Positions 1 to 8,308 of a stretch of DNA of 46,486 nucleotides are shown in pieces. The DNA lies in NCBI GenBank assembly GCA_002437305.1, contig DJOW01000076.1:1-46486 (forward strand), written 5' to 3'. The first letter of the stretch is position 1; each line of letters opens with the position of its first letter. Both the position numbers and the translations under genes were made by a program. The DNA is from Bacteroidales bacterium UBA6428. GTDB taxonomy: Bacteria; Bacteroidota; Bacteroidia; Bacteroidales; UBA932. The notes below the pieces were generated by a model. It made no database searches. It was not told where the DNA came from and worked only from the letters and a program-made list of their open reading frames with translations.

Positions 1-224
1 TATCTGTCCTTGAGCGAGTGGGCGCAGTCCGGCCAAGACAGGAGATTGTCATTTGTGCCCAGCACATATATCCTTTCATGGTTCTTGTGCCATTTGTCGA
101 TGCTGATCTGTCTGTAGGTGTAGTCCCCGATCAGTATCACGAACATCAGCGAGAGCGCCAGCCCCACCACATTGATCACCGCATAGAGCGGATTGTTCTT
201 AAGAAATCTAAAGAAATATTTCAT
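1..224 (-). CDS. ABC transporter permease (FtsX/MacB type), N-terminal part, cut by the window edge
   Basis: The minus strand opens with a 74-codon reading frame that runs off the left edge. It begins MKYFFRFLKNNPLYAVINVV, followed by a hydrophobic segment (about residues 16-33) and then the start of an extracytoplasmic region. This is the usual beginning of MacB/FtsX-like permeases of Bacteroidota: a short cytoplasmic amphipathic stretch of the form FLKNxxY, then the first membrane helix. The complete permease at 22709 starts in the same way (FLSRNKLYTFIEVFGLS). Two ATGs are possible, at 230 and 224. An AGGAGA sequence abuts the first and lies six bases before the second, so 224 is preferred. 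A conserved 45-base element lies 165 bases upstream. The family couples ATP hydrolysis by a partner protein to export or envelope remodelling; no ATPase gene is visible. Confidence 0.82.
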   Translation of the reverse strand, partial: MKYFFRFLKNNPLYAVINVVGLALSLMFVILIGDYTYRQISIDKWHKNHERIYVLGTNDNLLSWPDCAHSLKDR

Positions 225-322
225 TGTCATTCTCCTTTGTCAAACAAAACTTGGCTCTCATCGGCCTTTATGGGCCGTTGTGCCTGTCGAAACGACTGTA
301 TATGAAAGCACGGCCTACGCAT

Positions 323-337
323 TCTATTTTTGTGCCA
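323..337 (-). promoter_or_regulatory. Possible sigma-54-type promoter for the left-edge permease
   Basis: On the minus strand TGGCAC starts at 337, an exact match to the -24 half of the sigma-54 consensus. The -12 half is poor: GA instead of GC at the required spacing. It sits 52 bases after the conserved element at 390-434. The permease at 22709 has an equivalent sequence 51 bases after its own copy. Position is the main support; the -12 mismatch keeps confidence low. Confidence 0.35.
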
Positions 338-389
338 GATATAATAATTAATTGAAAATCAAAAATTTCCTTATTTTATGAATATCCCG

Positions 390-434
390 AAGTGTAAAAA
401 AAATTAACAACGGCTGTAAAGAAACTTTACACTT
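390..434 (-). promoter_or_regulatory. Conserved 45-bp tandem-dyad element upstream of permease gene (copy 1)
   Basis: Read on the minus strand, this 45-base block matches the block at 22495-22539 at 43 of 45 positions. It holds a perfect dyad (TGTAAAG, three bases, CTTTACA) and, about one and a half to two helical turns further on, a second dyad of the GTGT(T)AAA...TTTACAC kind. The whole is flanked by AAGTGTAAA and TTTACACTT. It lies 165 bases before the start codon of the left-edge permease. The design fits paired binding sites for a dimeric activator, such as a sigma-54 enhancer-binding response regulator. The regulator is not in the window. Confidence 0.7.
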
Positions 435-634
435 CCCACCGGTATAGGTTTCGCCTCCACATGATAAAAGTCGCCCACTATAGGCTGCCGAACCGGAAGC
501 GGTGCCGATTTTAGTCATAAAAAAAAGTAATCCGGAAACCATGCGCCCGTATGTTGTTTCTGAATAATCTGGTGGGAGTTCACAAGATGAACCAAAATGA
601 ACCAAAATTGAATCGAAAAAGAATTTGTTTAATA

Positions 635-665
635 TTTGTATTTTAATTTGATTAATTTATATTTG
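635..665 (+). promoter_or_regulatory. Bacteroidota-type promoter for the 772-8668 operon
   Basis: TTTG at 635-638 and TATATTTG at 658-665 are separated by exactly 19 bases. This is a perfect fit to the primary-sigma consensus of Bacteroidota (TTTG at -33, TAnnTTTG at -7). Transcription should start near 672, leaving a leader of about 100 bases before the first gene. Confidence 0.75.
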
Positions 666-725
666 CGGTATAAACTGATTTAATACGGCGGATTGTTAAA
701 ACTACTCCCCTAAAATATAATGTAA

Positions 726-744
726 TGATAACATTTTGTTATCA
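726..744 (+). promoter_or_regulatory. Perfect inverted repeat in the operon leader
   Basis: TGATAAC, five bases, GTTATCA: a perfect 7-bp dyad in the predicted leader, 27 bases before the start codon at 772. It may be a repressor or activator site, or an RNA hairpin. Nothing in the sequence decides between these. Confidence 0.4.
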
Positions 745-771
745 GGTTTATTGGTTACTAAAATTTGTTAT

Positions 772-1269
772 ATGAAAAAATTTTTTCTTTTTGCGCTTGG
801 TGTGCTCCTTATTGTTTCATGCGGTACAACGAAACGGGCCGCATCGACATCAACGGATTCAATTGATCAATACCGCTACGACATCGAATATGTCAAGAAT
901 GCCGGTGATGGAATGTCAATGGTAAAGGTTTGGAGTTATGACAGGTCTGCAAAGATCGCGGAGGAGAAGTGCAGGGCCAACGCTGTTCATGCTGTGATTT
1001 TCAAGGGTTACTCAGGTCAGGGGGCAGTTCAGCCTGCTTTGGTCAAGAGTGCGACCGGTTATTCTGACAACAAGGATTTTTTTGACAATTTCTTCAAGAG
1101 TGGAGACTACCTCAGGTACATTTCTGCTGTTGTCGACGGCTCAGTAGAGACGAGGAAAATCAAATCCGGAGAGTATAAGGTGGCTTCAACAATAGTGGTG
1201 AATGTCAAGATGTTGCGTAAACATCTGGAGCAAGCAGGTATTATAAGAAGCTTGACTTCTGGTTTCTGA
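772..1269 (+). CDS. Small exported lipoprotein, first gene of the DUF6175/SPFH operon
   Basis: The 165-residue product begins MKKFFLFALGVLLIVSCGTT, a lipoprotein signal with lipobox IVSC and probable lipidation at Cys17. An in-frame upstream ATG (736) would place 12 extra residues before the signal, so 772 is preferred. The mature part has a central stretch VKVWSYDRSAKIAEEKCRANAVHAVIFKG and ends GIIRSLTSGF. From memory, similar small lipoproteins with a GIIKGLxSGF ending sit beside DUF6175 genes in other Bacteroidales; I cannot name a curated family. No catalytic motif is visible. It probably sits on the periplasmic side of an envelope membrane and may work with the exported proteins that follow. 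The gap to the next gene is 38 bases. Function unknown. Confidence 0.82.
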   Translation: MKKFFLFALGVLLIVSCGTTKRAASTSTDSIDQYRYDIEYVKNAGDGMSMVKVWSYDRSAKIAEEKCRANAVHAVIFKGYSGQGAVQPALVKSATGYSDNKDFFDNFFKSGDYLRYISAVVDGSVETRKIKSGEYKVASTIVVNVKMLRKHLEQAGIIRSLTSGF

Positions 1270-1307
1270 GCTTTAGAAAAACGGCTTTATTCAATACAGC
1301 TAAGGTT

Positions 1308-2252
1308 ATGAGAAGATTGTCTTTGATTATTGTTTTGCTTTTGTCCTTTGAACTTGCTTACGGTCAAGCTAAGAAACCATCGATTATGGTTGTCCCAAGT
1401 GATCTGTGGTGTAATCAGAATGGTTATATGTTTGAGGAGGACAATATGGGTGAGGTGATACCGGTGCCTGACTATAGGGGGGCACTTATGAATGATCCAG
1501 ATTTGCTTCCGGTAATATCCAGGATCAATGGACTGATGGCGGATCGTGGCTTTCCGTTGAAGAATCTTGAGTCAGAGCTAAAAGCGATAAACACTAATGC
1601 GGCTGAGACCGCCGCTATAACCAGTAAGGACGGAGCGGCGGCCAAGACCAACATCCTGGAACAGTTGCGTCAACGGGCCAGGGCTGACATTATCATACAG
1701 CTGACATGGACAGTTAATCAGATGGGTCCCAAGCGTTCGATAACCTACACTCTTCAAGGCTTGGACTCGTACACAAACAAGGAAATCGCTACGTCAACGG
1801 GCACCGGAGACCCTTCTTTTACGGCGGAACTTCCTGTTTTGTTGGCGGAGGCTGTGAGCAGCCACATGGATGAGTTCTGTGACAGACTGCAAGGTCATTT
1901 TGATGACCTTATGGAAAACGGCAGGGAAATATCCTTGAACATCAGAGTCTTCGAGAATCCGGAGGATTTCGATCTTGAGTCAGAGTTCGATGGAAAGGAA
2001 TTGCGCGAGGTTATTGAGGATTGGGTTTATGAAAACACAGTGCAGCACCGCTATAATCTTGCGGATGACAGCGAGGTATACATGAATTTTGATGAAGTCA
2101 GAATTCCTTTGTATGATGATAGAGGGCGTGCGATGGCAGCCGGTAATTTTGCACGGCAACTTGAAAAGTATCTTAAGGAGGCGCCTTTCAATATTCCAAT
2201 AAAGAGGGATAATGCTGGATTGGGGCTTGCTACACTGTATTTATTTAAATAG
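1308..2252 (+). CDS. DUF6175 family exported protein
   Basis: 314 residues with an N-terminal signal peptide (about residues 1-19, ending AYGQA). The mature start KKPSIMVVPSDLWCNQNGYM, the block ADIIIQLTWTVNQMGPKRSITY (about residues 126-147) and the later HFDDLMENGREI are, by recall, characteristic of DUF6175, a family of unknown function seen mainly in Bacteroidota. The length is usual for the family. No enzyme motif is seen. The protein should be periplasmic or attached to the inner face of the outer membrane. It lies second in a nine-gene run, and the next start codon follows its stop by 10 bases. The role can only be inferred from context: a part of an envelope assembly ending in the SPFH protein. 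Confidence 0.85.
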   Translation: MRRLSLIIVLLLSFELAYGQAKKPSIMVVPSDLWCNQNGYMFEEDNMGEVIPVPDYRGALMNDPDLLPVISRINGLMADRGFPLKNLESELKAINTNAAETAAITSKDGAAAKTNILEQLRQRARADIIIQLTWTVNQMGPKRSITYTLQGLDSYTNKEIATSTGTGDPSFTAELPVLLAEAVSSHMDEFCDRLQGHFDDLMENGREISLNIRVFENPEDFDLESEFDGKELREVIEDWVYENTVQHRYNLADDSEVYMNFDEVRIPLYDDRGRAMAAGNFARQLEKYLKEAPFNIPIKRDNAGLGLATLYLFK

Positions 2253-2262
2253 GCAGCGTGAA

Positions 2263-3270
2263 ATGAGGAAAGCATTTTCATTCGCAATTGTTTTTTTCGC
2301 CTTGTCTGTTCAGGCGCAGGAGCTTCCTAAGGTGCCAATGGCGGTGTCTATTTCTGAAGCGTCTTCGAATATTCCGGAAGCGTCAAGGGAATTTCTGACG
2401 TCACGACTTAATTCAGCGGTCGCGAAAAACGGAATGGGCGCCACCGATGATTTTACTCAATTCTATCTTTCTTGCTCTTATAAAGTTGTTGAAAAGCATA
2501 CACTGCCTGGTCCTCCTGCCAAATATTTCAACACAGTTGAGATGAATTATTTTGTGGTTGATGCCTTTGCCCAGAAGATTTTCTCAACTGTTTCAATAGA
2601 AACGAAAGGCGTTGGAAACAGTGAAGAGCAGGCGAGCATGGCCGCGATCAGGAAAATATCCCCTTCCGACCCTGCATTGGCTTCTTTTATAGGAGAATCC
2701 AATAGGAAGATTGCCAATTACTATGATGAGCAATACAAGAACATAATCGTAAAGGCCAAGTCATTGGCTAAAGTCTATAAGTACGATGAGGCTCTTTTTC
2801 AATTGTCGCTTGTTCCAGAGGTCTGTTCCGGGTATGATGAAGTTGCGGAAGTCGCTGATGACGTCTATCAAAAGTATTTGGACGACAATGCAAGCAAGGC
2901 TTTGGTCAAAGCCCGGGCCATTTGGAACGCGGGACAGGATTCGCAAGCCGCAACCGAGGCCGGTGAATATCTGGCTGAGATCCTGCCGGACGCGGCATGC
3001 TATCCGGAGGCGGTGTCTCTGAGCAATGAGATCAAGGCTAAGTTAAAGAGCGATGTCGACTATTACCGTAAGCGTGAGGAAATACAAGCGGAACGTGACT
3101 ACCGGGTAAAGATGGAAAGGGCTAAAGCTGGTAGAGGTGTGAGGCATATGGGTAAGTCTTTCGCCAAGGTCGGCTACCAGGAGGTGTCAAAGATCCAGGC
3201 TTGGAAGGAAGTCGGTATGGCATACGGCAATAATCAAAAATCGGAATATTATGATCGTAGACTCTTTTAA
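2263..3270 (+). CDS. Exported protein of unknown function with helical C-terminal half
   Basis: 335 residues from ATG 2263. The longer in-frame start at 2212 lies inside the previous gene and would bury the signal peptide, so it is rejected. The signal is MRKAFSFAIVFFALSVQAQE, cleaved after AQA. The first half (about 20-150) looks like a beta-rich domain. The second (about 165-300) is helical and resembles tetratricopeptide-like pairs with a repeated pattern of DEA/YQKY and alanine-rich helices. The tail is charged and ends MAYGNNQKSEYYDRRLF. From memory, a similar protein ending in AYGNNQ accompanies DUF6175 genes in other Bacteroidales, which supports a conserved gene set. No known catalytic residues. 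Likely periplasmic. Confidence 0.8.
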   Translation: MRKAFSFAIVFFALSVQAQELPKVPMAVSISEASSNIPEASREFLTSRLNSAVAKNGMGATDDFTQFYLSCSYKVVEKHTLPGPPAKYFNTVEMNYFVVDAFAQKIFSTVSIETKGVGNSEEQASMAAIRKISPSDPALASFIGESNRKIANYYDEQYKNIIVKAKSLAKVYKYDEALFQLSLVPEVCSGYDEVAEVADDVYQKYLDDNASKALVKARAIWNAGQDSQAATEAGEYLAEILPDAACYPEAVSLSNEIKAKLKSDVDYYRKREEIQAERDYRVKMERAKAGRGVRHMGKSFAKVGYQEVSKIQAWKEVGMAYGNNQKSEYYDRRLF

Positions 3271-3281
3271 TTAATCGAATT

Positions 3282-4628
3282 ATGAATAGAATTTGTTTAT
3301 TGGCACTATCGACAGTCTTTGCGATTTGCCCTGTATTCGCTCAAGAAGCGAACTCTGTTGAAGAAAACGGTGAACTGGTAAAATACCGCCGTTCGTCCCT
3401 GTACTCAGCCCTTATAAAGCATTCTTCATTTCCGTATGCACATGAGATTGATTCGGCATTTATGGTTATGCCGTTTCCGGATAAGTTTAACGACCATAAT
3501 CTTGACATAAGGTCTTTGGAGTCATCTGCCGTAAGGATGAGGAAAAAAAGCAAGGCCAAAGCCGATGTCAATTTCCAGGACATTAATAATTTCCTCTCTG
3601 AGCAACATATTGCCAGAGCCTTGGTCGCCAAATGGTTTGACAGGAATGCGAGCACTGGTGGCTTTGACATGAACCTCATTCAGGAGAGGGGCTTCTACGA
3701 TGCCTCCATGTTGGACATCTCAAATGCTAAGGAGTCGTCACGAGGCTTGTCTGCACTTGGAGATGCCGGTGAGGAACTGATCGGGAAGACTTTCTTGATT
3801 TTCAATGACATCACTTTTATTGATAGAGGGGAGGTCTCGTCCAATGTGGCTGGCGGCATTGCTATGGCCGGAAAACTGTTGGGCCAAATTAAGGGGGATT
3901 CATCATACGAGGCCGGCGGAGCCCTTGCGGCTGGCGCTGTCAATGAAATTGACGGGTTCGGAGTGAATGTCACAACATATTTGTATAGATTGGTTTGGAA
4001 TGACGAGGTTGCCGGAACGTTCTATCAGGATTATTGGTTCAACAGTGATCAAAGCGATCCGGCTAAGAAAGCGGCTTTTGACAACAGTGATATTTTCACA
4101 GTGGAATATGTCGGAGAGACTTCAACTTCCGCCGCCAACATAGCCTCTAAGAGCTTTTCTAAACAATCCAAGGGAGAGCAGATGGTCAAGGTTTGCACCC
4201 GTGCGGTAGACAAGGCCATTGTCGAGCTTCAGCGCGAGTACGATGAATTCAAGGTTAATGTTCCTATCTTTAAGATTTCGGAGGACAAAAGCACGGTTGA
4301 CGTCCAGATTGGGCTCAAGGAAGGGATAAATGAAAAGTCCCGATTTGAGGTTCTTCTGCCGGTAGAGGATGAAAATGAAAAGATTCAGTACGAGAAAGTG
4401 GGCATGATCCAGCCTGTTGAAGGCAAAATATGGGATAACCGCTACGGAGCCTTGGAGGAGGCGGAGGCGGCAGAAGAAGCAAAGAAAGAAGGAGAAGATC
4501 TTTCCAAGAATTCTGACGTGGCCAATCTGGAGGCCGCCAAGTTGACAGCCACAACATTCAAGATTCTCAGCGGAGCGAACAAGATCGTGCCTGGTTGCCT
4601 TGTTAGAGAAGTAAAAATCAAGTTGTAG
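3282..4628 (+). CDS. Exported protein of unknown function (448 aa)
   Basis: The signal peptide is MNRICLLALSTVFAICPVFA with cleavage after PVFA. The mature protein has no domain I can name. It carries a glycine/alanine-rich stretch (about residues 185-225) that could be an amphipathic or membrane-contacting segment, then a probable beta-rich region. The C-terminal third includes a short alanine/glutamate helix (EEAEAAEEAKKEG, about residues 391-403) before a final segment ending in a basic GCLVREVKIKL. The gene starts 11 bases after its neighbour and is followed by a 43-base gap, the longest in the operon. It is probably periplasmic. Nothing suggests truncation or a frameshift. Confidence 0.78.
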   Translation: MNRICLLALSTVFAICPVFAQEANSVEENGELVKYRRSSLYSALIKHSSFPYAHEIDSAFMVMPFPDKFNDHNLDIRSLESSAVRMRKKSKAKADVNFQDINNFLSEQHIARALVAKWFDRNASTGGFDMNLIQERGFYDASMLDISNAKESSRGLSALGDAGEELIGKTFLIFNDITFIDRGEVSSNVAGGIAMAGKLLGQIKGDSSYEAGGALAAGAVNEIDGFGVNVTTYLYRLVWNDEVAGTFYQDYWFNSDQSDPAKKAAFDNSDIFTVEYVGETSTSAANIASKSFSKQSKGEQMVKVCTRAVDKAIVELQREYDEFKVNVPIFKISEDKSTVDVQIGLKEGINEKSRFEVLLPVEDENEKIQYEKVGMIQPVEGKIWDNRYGALEEAEAAEEAKKEGEDLSKNSDVANLEAAKLTATTFKILSGANKIVPGCLVREVKIKL

Positions 4629-4671
4629 AAGGATTCTTCCTTTCTGCTTAAAGAACACAACAGTAACATCC

Positions 4672-6102
4672 ATGAACGAAAAGATAATGCAGATGGTCAA
4701 GTTGGCCATCGAAAACGGTACAATTTCCCAGAAGCACAGGGATCTCATCTTGAAAAAGGCCAGAGAGGTTGGAGAGGATCCCGATTTAGTGGAGTTATAC
4801 CTGGACAATGAACTTGCAAAGCAATCTGCTCCTCATGTGGTTACTTCGCAAGAGGCGAAAGGCCTCAAGAAATGCCCACATTGTGGGGCCGTGATCGAGG
4901 ATGTTTGTATGAAGTGTCCTGAATGCGGTTATGTGTTCTCAGGATTGTCGGCCAATGCATACCTGAAACAATTAGGAGACGAGTTAAAGAGTGCCAGCAG
5001 CCAGAAAAGGAAGAGGCAGATCATAGAGTCTGTAGCGGTCCCTAATAATAAAGAGGACTTGCTGGATTTCTTATTGATGTTGAAGCCTCTCATAACCGAC
5101 AAGAAGGATCCTCTGTCCAAGGCATATTTTGTTAAATTTGCGGAATGTGTCAGCCGAGGCCAGCATTTTTTCAGGAATGACAAGGATTTCTCTGAATATA
5201 TAGACTTGTATGACAAGCTATTGGCTCAGAGAAGAAAGGCGAAGGTGAAATGGTGCATCGCTTTTGTGGCGATAGCATGTCTCCTTGCTGGATTTCTTCT
5301 CGTTCCCCCTTTTATCGCGAAGAAACGTTATCTTGACAATGTCACAAAATTCAGGAATGCAATTGCGGAAAGAAATATTCCAGAAATGGAATCCTCGATT
5401 CGTGACATTCTCCATACCCCTGCCAGCTACGAGGCAAAGTATAATTTGTCTGACATTTCGGATATGCTGAAAGATGAATTGCATAAGGTTGCTGATGAGA
5501 ATAAGGATTCCCGTCTGGCTGATTCCCTGATAATGCTTGTTTACCGTTTACCTAGAGAGGATCGATTCAAGAGTAAGGGCGAGAATTGGGATTGTGTCCG
5601 CGCTGTCGCAGGCATGAACTATGACAGAAATGAAAACGAAGAGTATTATCGGGTGATAAGCTTATTCGATAATGACTATCCGGACGATCAGACCGCGCTT
5701 CAGTATATCTTGATCAATGATGTCAAGGATGCGTTGTTAAGAGGTTCTAAGAAATACGCTTACCAGCTGGCTGATAGAGCGTATCAGTTTTTTGATGGTT
5801 ACCCGGCGGAAATTCAAGACGCCGAGTACGATCTGTTGGTTGATATCATTGAAAAAACAGCCAGGTATCCGTTATTTGGCTATTTCCTCGGAGAAGGTCG
5901 CAAAATCGTCGGTTTTCAATCTCCGGTTTTGTCTGAAAGCGGTGTTGAGATAGGTGATGTCTTGATAGACAATGAAGAGGCTCTTAAGTCTGAAAGAATG
6001 GCCGCGGCAATGGAAGGAAGAAAATTCAAACATACCTTCCTGCGTGGCGGCGACACGGTAAGGGTTTCCCTGCCTTATTTATTATTTGACAATTGGAACT
6101 GA
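4672..6102 (+). CDS. Zinc-ribbon membrane protein with possible C-terminal PDZ-like fold
   Basis: 476 residues. Order of parts: a helical N-terminal module (about 1-45, AIENGTISQKHRDLILKKAR, reminiscent of short TerB- or SHOCT-like helices), a zinc ribbon with Cys68, Cys71, Cys82 and Cys85, a charged helical region, one membrane helix (about 194-216), and a large region after it. The positive-inside rule places the zinc ribbon in the cytoplasm and the C-terminal part outside. The last 60 residues (SGVEIGDVLIDNEEALKSER ... FLRGGDTVRVSLP) have the look of a PDZ-like fold (GxxxGDVL then RxGxxVxV); this is a reading by eye. The next gene begins six bases after its stop. It would be a natural bridge between the exported proteins and the cytoplasmic SPFH/GYF_2 proteins. 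No enzymatic function visible. Confidence 0.8.
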   Translation: MNEKIMQMVKLAIENGTISQKHRDLILKKAREVGEDPDLVELYLDNELAKQSAPHVVTSQEAKGLKKCPHCGAVIEDVCMKCPECGYVFSGLSANAYLKQLGDELKSASSQKRKRQIIESVAVPNNKEDLLDFLLMLKPLITDKKDPLSKAYFVKFAECVSRGQHFFRNDKDFSEYIDLYDKLLAQRRKAKVKWCIAFVAIACLLAGFLLVPPFIAKKRYLDNVTKFRNAIAERNIPEMESSIRDILHTPASYEAKYNLSDISDMLKDELHKVADENKDSRLADSLIMLVYRLPREDRFKSKGENWDCVRAVAGMNYDRNENEEYYRVISLFDNDYPDDQTALQYILINDVKDALLRGSKKYAYQLADRAYQFFDGYPAEIQDAEYDLLVDIIEKTARYPLFGYFLGEGRKIVGFQSPVLSESGVEIGDVLIDNEEALKSERMAAAMEGRKFKHTFLRGGDTVRVSLPYLLFDNWN

Positions 6103-6108
6103 TTATTT

Positions 6109-7605
6109 ATGTGGTTGTTCAACAAATCGAAAGAAGGCGGATTAATGGATTCCATCCGTTGCGATGAGAGGGATTTCCTGATTTGGAAATGGCGTCCTGA
6201 CTCATCCAGAGAGGCCGGACAGTCTAAAAAGGAGAATTCCATCCGCTACGGCAGCAGTCTGCGTGTCAGGCCGGGGCAGGCCGCCGTGTTCCTTTACCAG
6301 AACAAAGGAAGTTATGATGTGATAACAGGTCCTTATGACGATGTCGTAAGGACAGAGAACATGCCCGTCCTGGCGTCCATAATAGGGACGGCTTACAAGG
6401 GCGGGACTCCTTTCCCGGCGGAGGTGTACTTCATCAACCTCGCGAAAGGAATGGAGTTGCCGTTTGTCATACCTTATTTCAGGGTCATCCCTTCTGAGCC
6501 TGAGTACAAGGCGTATGACATTGAAGTCGCTATCAAGGGATCCATGACCTTTGAGGTTCCGGTACAGCAGGAATTTCTGAAATATTTTCTGGAGGCGTGG
6601 GGCACGAGTGACACTTCCATGGAGGATTTTGAGGCAAAGGTCAAGACCCTGCTGACCCAGGAGGTCAAGAGGGTTGTTTCCAACGCGCCGAAGGACACAG
6701 GAATATTCATTATGCATTTCAATGGCTTGATAGGGGAGTTGGGACGTTACATCTGTTCTCGTATACAGGATCCCATCGCACATCGTTTCGGTGTACTTGC
6801 CACAGGCGTCAACATCGATGACATCCGCTATGACGAGGACAGCGAAGGCTATCAGAGGTTGAAGAGACTGACTGAGGACCAGACTCACCTTTACAACCTT
6901 GAGAATGAGAAGACAACTTTGCTAAGTTTCGACATCCAACGTCAGACAATGAGTACTGATGCTGACATCAGGAACGTCACGGCCAGAAGAATGGCCCAGA
7001 TGCAGATGGAACACATGAATGACATGGCCTACAGGATGCGGGAGGAGTCTCAGTTCGCCCAGCATCTCCAGTCCGAGCAGGCCGCCAAACAAGCTGGCCT
7101 TGCGAGCGAGTCTGCCTACATCAACGCCCATGCCGTCAACAAGCAGGCTGAGGTGTTGAAGACCGGAATGGAGGGAATGGGACAGATGGGCTCGATGAAT
7201 CTAGGCTCATCTGACGGCCACATGAATCCGGCGGGCATGATGACCGGCATGATGATGGGTGCCGCGGTGGGAGGCCAGGCAACTAACATGATGAACCAGA
7301 TGGGGCAGGTCATGAATTCCGCGATGTCTGGTGCCGGGCGTCCGATGCAGGGGCCTCCACCGGTGCCGAATCAAGTCTCTCCTGTTTTCTATTTTGTGGT
7401 CAACGGCCAGCAGCATGGCCCTTGTGATGATTCTGAGGTGTCCCGGTTGGTTTCTCAAGGGCAAATCAATGGAGACACCTTGGGATGGTGCGATGGTATG
7501 ACGGATTGGGCCCCGGCCAGGACGATTTCCGCCCTGTCACGGTATTTTGCCCAAACTCCTCCTCCTGTTCCCGGTTGTCCGCCACCTCCAATTCCTACCA
7601 AATAA
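6109..7605 (+). CDS. SPFH-domain protein with Met/Gly-rich linker and C-terminal GYF_2 domain
   Basis: 498 residues, no signal peptide. The N-terminus (MWLFNKSKEGGLMDSIRCDE) and the following 250 residues match the SPFH/Band-7 subfamily often annotated as virion-core-protein-like (YdjP type). The motif YGSSLRVRPGQAAVFLYQN marks its first strand pair. Residues about 280-345 are helical. Residues about 350-415 are rich in Met and Gly (GMMTGMMMGAAVGG) and could be a flexible or membrane-contacting linker. Then comes a proline stretch and a GYF_2 (DUF4339) domain at about 425-480 with the signature FVVNGQQHGPCDDSEVSRL. The C-terminus is proline-rich, PPPVPGCPPPPIP, a possible ligand for GYF-type domains. 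SPFH proteins form membrane-associated rings or scaffolds, so this may be the organising member of the operon. The two next genes also encode GYF_2 domains. Confidence 0.9.
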   Translation: MWLFNKSKEGGLMDSIRCDERDFLIWKWRPDSSREAGQSKKENSIRYGSSLRVRPGQAAVFLYQNKGSYDVITGPYDDVVRTENMPVLASIIGTAYKGGTPFPAEVYFINLAKGMELPFVIPYFRVIPSEPEYKAYDIEVAIKGSMTFEVPVQQEFLKYFLEAWGTSDTSMEDFEAKVKTLLTQEVKRVVSNAPKDTGIFIMHFNGLIGELGRYICSRIQDPIAHRFGVLATGVNIDDIRYDEDSEGYQRLKRLTEDQTHLYNLENEKTTLLSFDIQRQTMSTDADIRNVTARRMAQMQMEHMNDMAYRMREESQFAQHLQSEQAAKQAGLASESAYINAHAVNKQAEVLKTGMEGMGQMGSMNLGSSDGHMNPAGMMTGMMMGAAVGGQATNMMNQMGQVMNSAMSGAGRPMQGPPPVPNQVSPVFYFVVNGQQHGPCDDSEVSRLVSQGQINGDTLGWCDGMTDWAPARTISALSRYFAQTPPPVPGCPPPPIPTK

Positions 7606-7615
7606 TTTTATAGAC

Positions 7616-7951
7616 ATGAAACAATTGGATTTCAATACAATGAACAATCTGGCCGATTCGGATGTCTGGGAGAAGATGACCGAAAAGGCCCAGAAAAGCA
7701 TCAAGTCAATGCAGGTCCCTGTACCTCAAGTGGGCATCCCGTCGCATGTGGTTCTTCCTGTTTTTCAAAAGCAGGAGGAGATTCAATATGCGATAGCTCT
7801 CAATGGTGAGCCAAAGGGTCCATTCACGTCAGAGCAGTTGAGAAAAATGCTGAAGAATGAAGAGGTCTCTCCGGAGACTTATGTCTGGACAAGCGGATGG
7901 CCTTCATGGAAAATGCTGAAGGATTGTCCTCAGATAATGGTTGTCGGTTAA
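7616..7951 (+). CDS. Small GYF_2 (DUF4339) domain protein
   Basis: 111 residues from ATG 7616. An ORF open further upstream overlaps the preceding gene and is not needed. After a helical N-terminus (MKQLDFNTMNNLADSDVWEK) and a short proline-containing linker, a GYF_2 domain covers about residues 55-108: YAIALNGEPKGPFTSEQLRK followed by a TYVWTSGWPSWKML tail with the usual W-x-x-G-x-x-x-W pattern. GYF_2 domains are thought to bind proline-rich peptides; partners could be the proline-rich end of the SPFH protein encoded 10 bases upstream. Cytoplasmic, with no signal peptide or membrane helix. Confidence 0.85.
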   Translation: MKQLDFNTMNNLADSDVWEKMTEKAQKSIKSMQVPVPQVGIPSHVVLPVFQKQEEIQYAIALNGEPKGPFTSEQLRKMLKNEEVSPETYVWTSGWPSWKMLKDCPQIMVVG

Positions 7952-7962
7952 TTTAAAAAGGT

Positions 7963-8304
7963 ATGGAAGATAGTTCAGCATTCATCGAAAAGATGCTTGA
8001 GTTGGGCATTGGAATGTCTATGATAAAGCAAGTGCCTGACATTATGTCTGGCTGCCTGCCTTCGCCGCCGTCTCAGAAGACCGCTCTCGGGCAGACTCCT
8101 CCGCCTGCGGCTCAGCGCATGACATATTTGGTTGTGGATGGCTCTCAGGCTGGGCCATTCAACAATGATGAATTGATGAGGTTGATTCAGAATGATTTGC
8201 TAAAGAGGGACACTCTGGTTTGGATGGAAGGTCTTCCCAACTGGATGCCCGCCTCCAGCGTTCCTGAAATCAACAAGTTGTTTGTGATAGCAAAAATCAA
8301 GTAG
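7963..8304 (+). CDS. Small GYF_2 (DUF4339) domain protein, second copy
   Basis: 113 residues. The N-terminal helix (IEKMLELGIGMSMIKQVPDI) is followed by a proline-rich linker (LPSPPSQKT ... TPPPAAQ) and a GYF_2 domain at about 58-108 (YLVVDGSQAGPFNNDELMRL, then LVWMEGLPNWMPASSV). It is a paralogue of the protein encoded just upstream and of the C-terminus of the SPFH protein, giving three GYF_2 modules in consecutive genes. The gene starts 11 bases after its neighbour. It is likely cytoplasmic and acts as an adaptor. Confidence 0.85.
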   Translation: MEDSSAFIEKMLELGIGMSMIKQVPDIMSGCLPSPPSQKTALGQTPPPAAQRMTYLVVDGSQAGPFNNDELMRLIQNDLLKRDTLVWMEGLPNWMPASSVPEINKLFVIAKIK

Positions 8305-8308
8305 TACC

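Noticed and set aside
348..605. 85-codon frame on the minus strand upstream of the left-edge permease
   Set aside because: It runs through the conserved dyad element, has no coding character or ribosome site, and reads as regulatory sequence.
2212..2262. Upstream start for the third operon gene
   Set aside because: It would overlap the DUF6175 gene and put 17 residues before a clear signal peptide.
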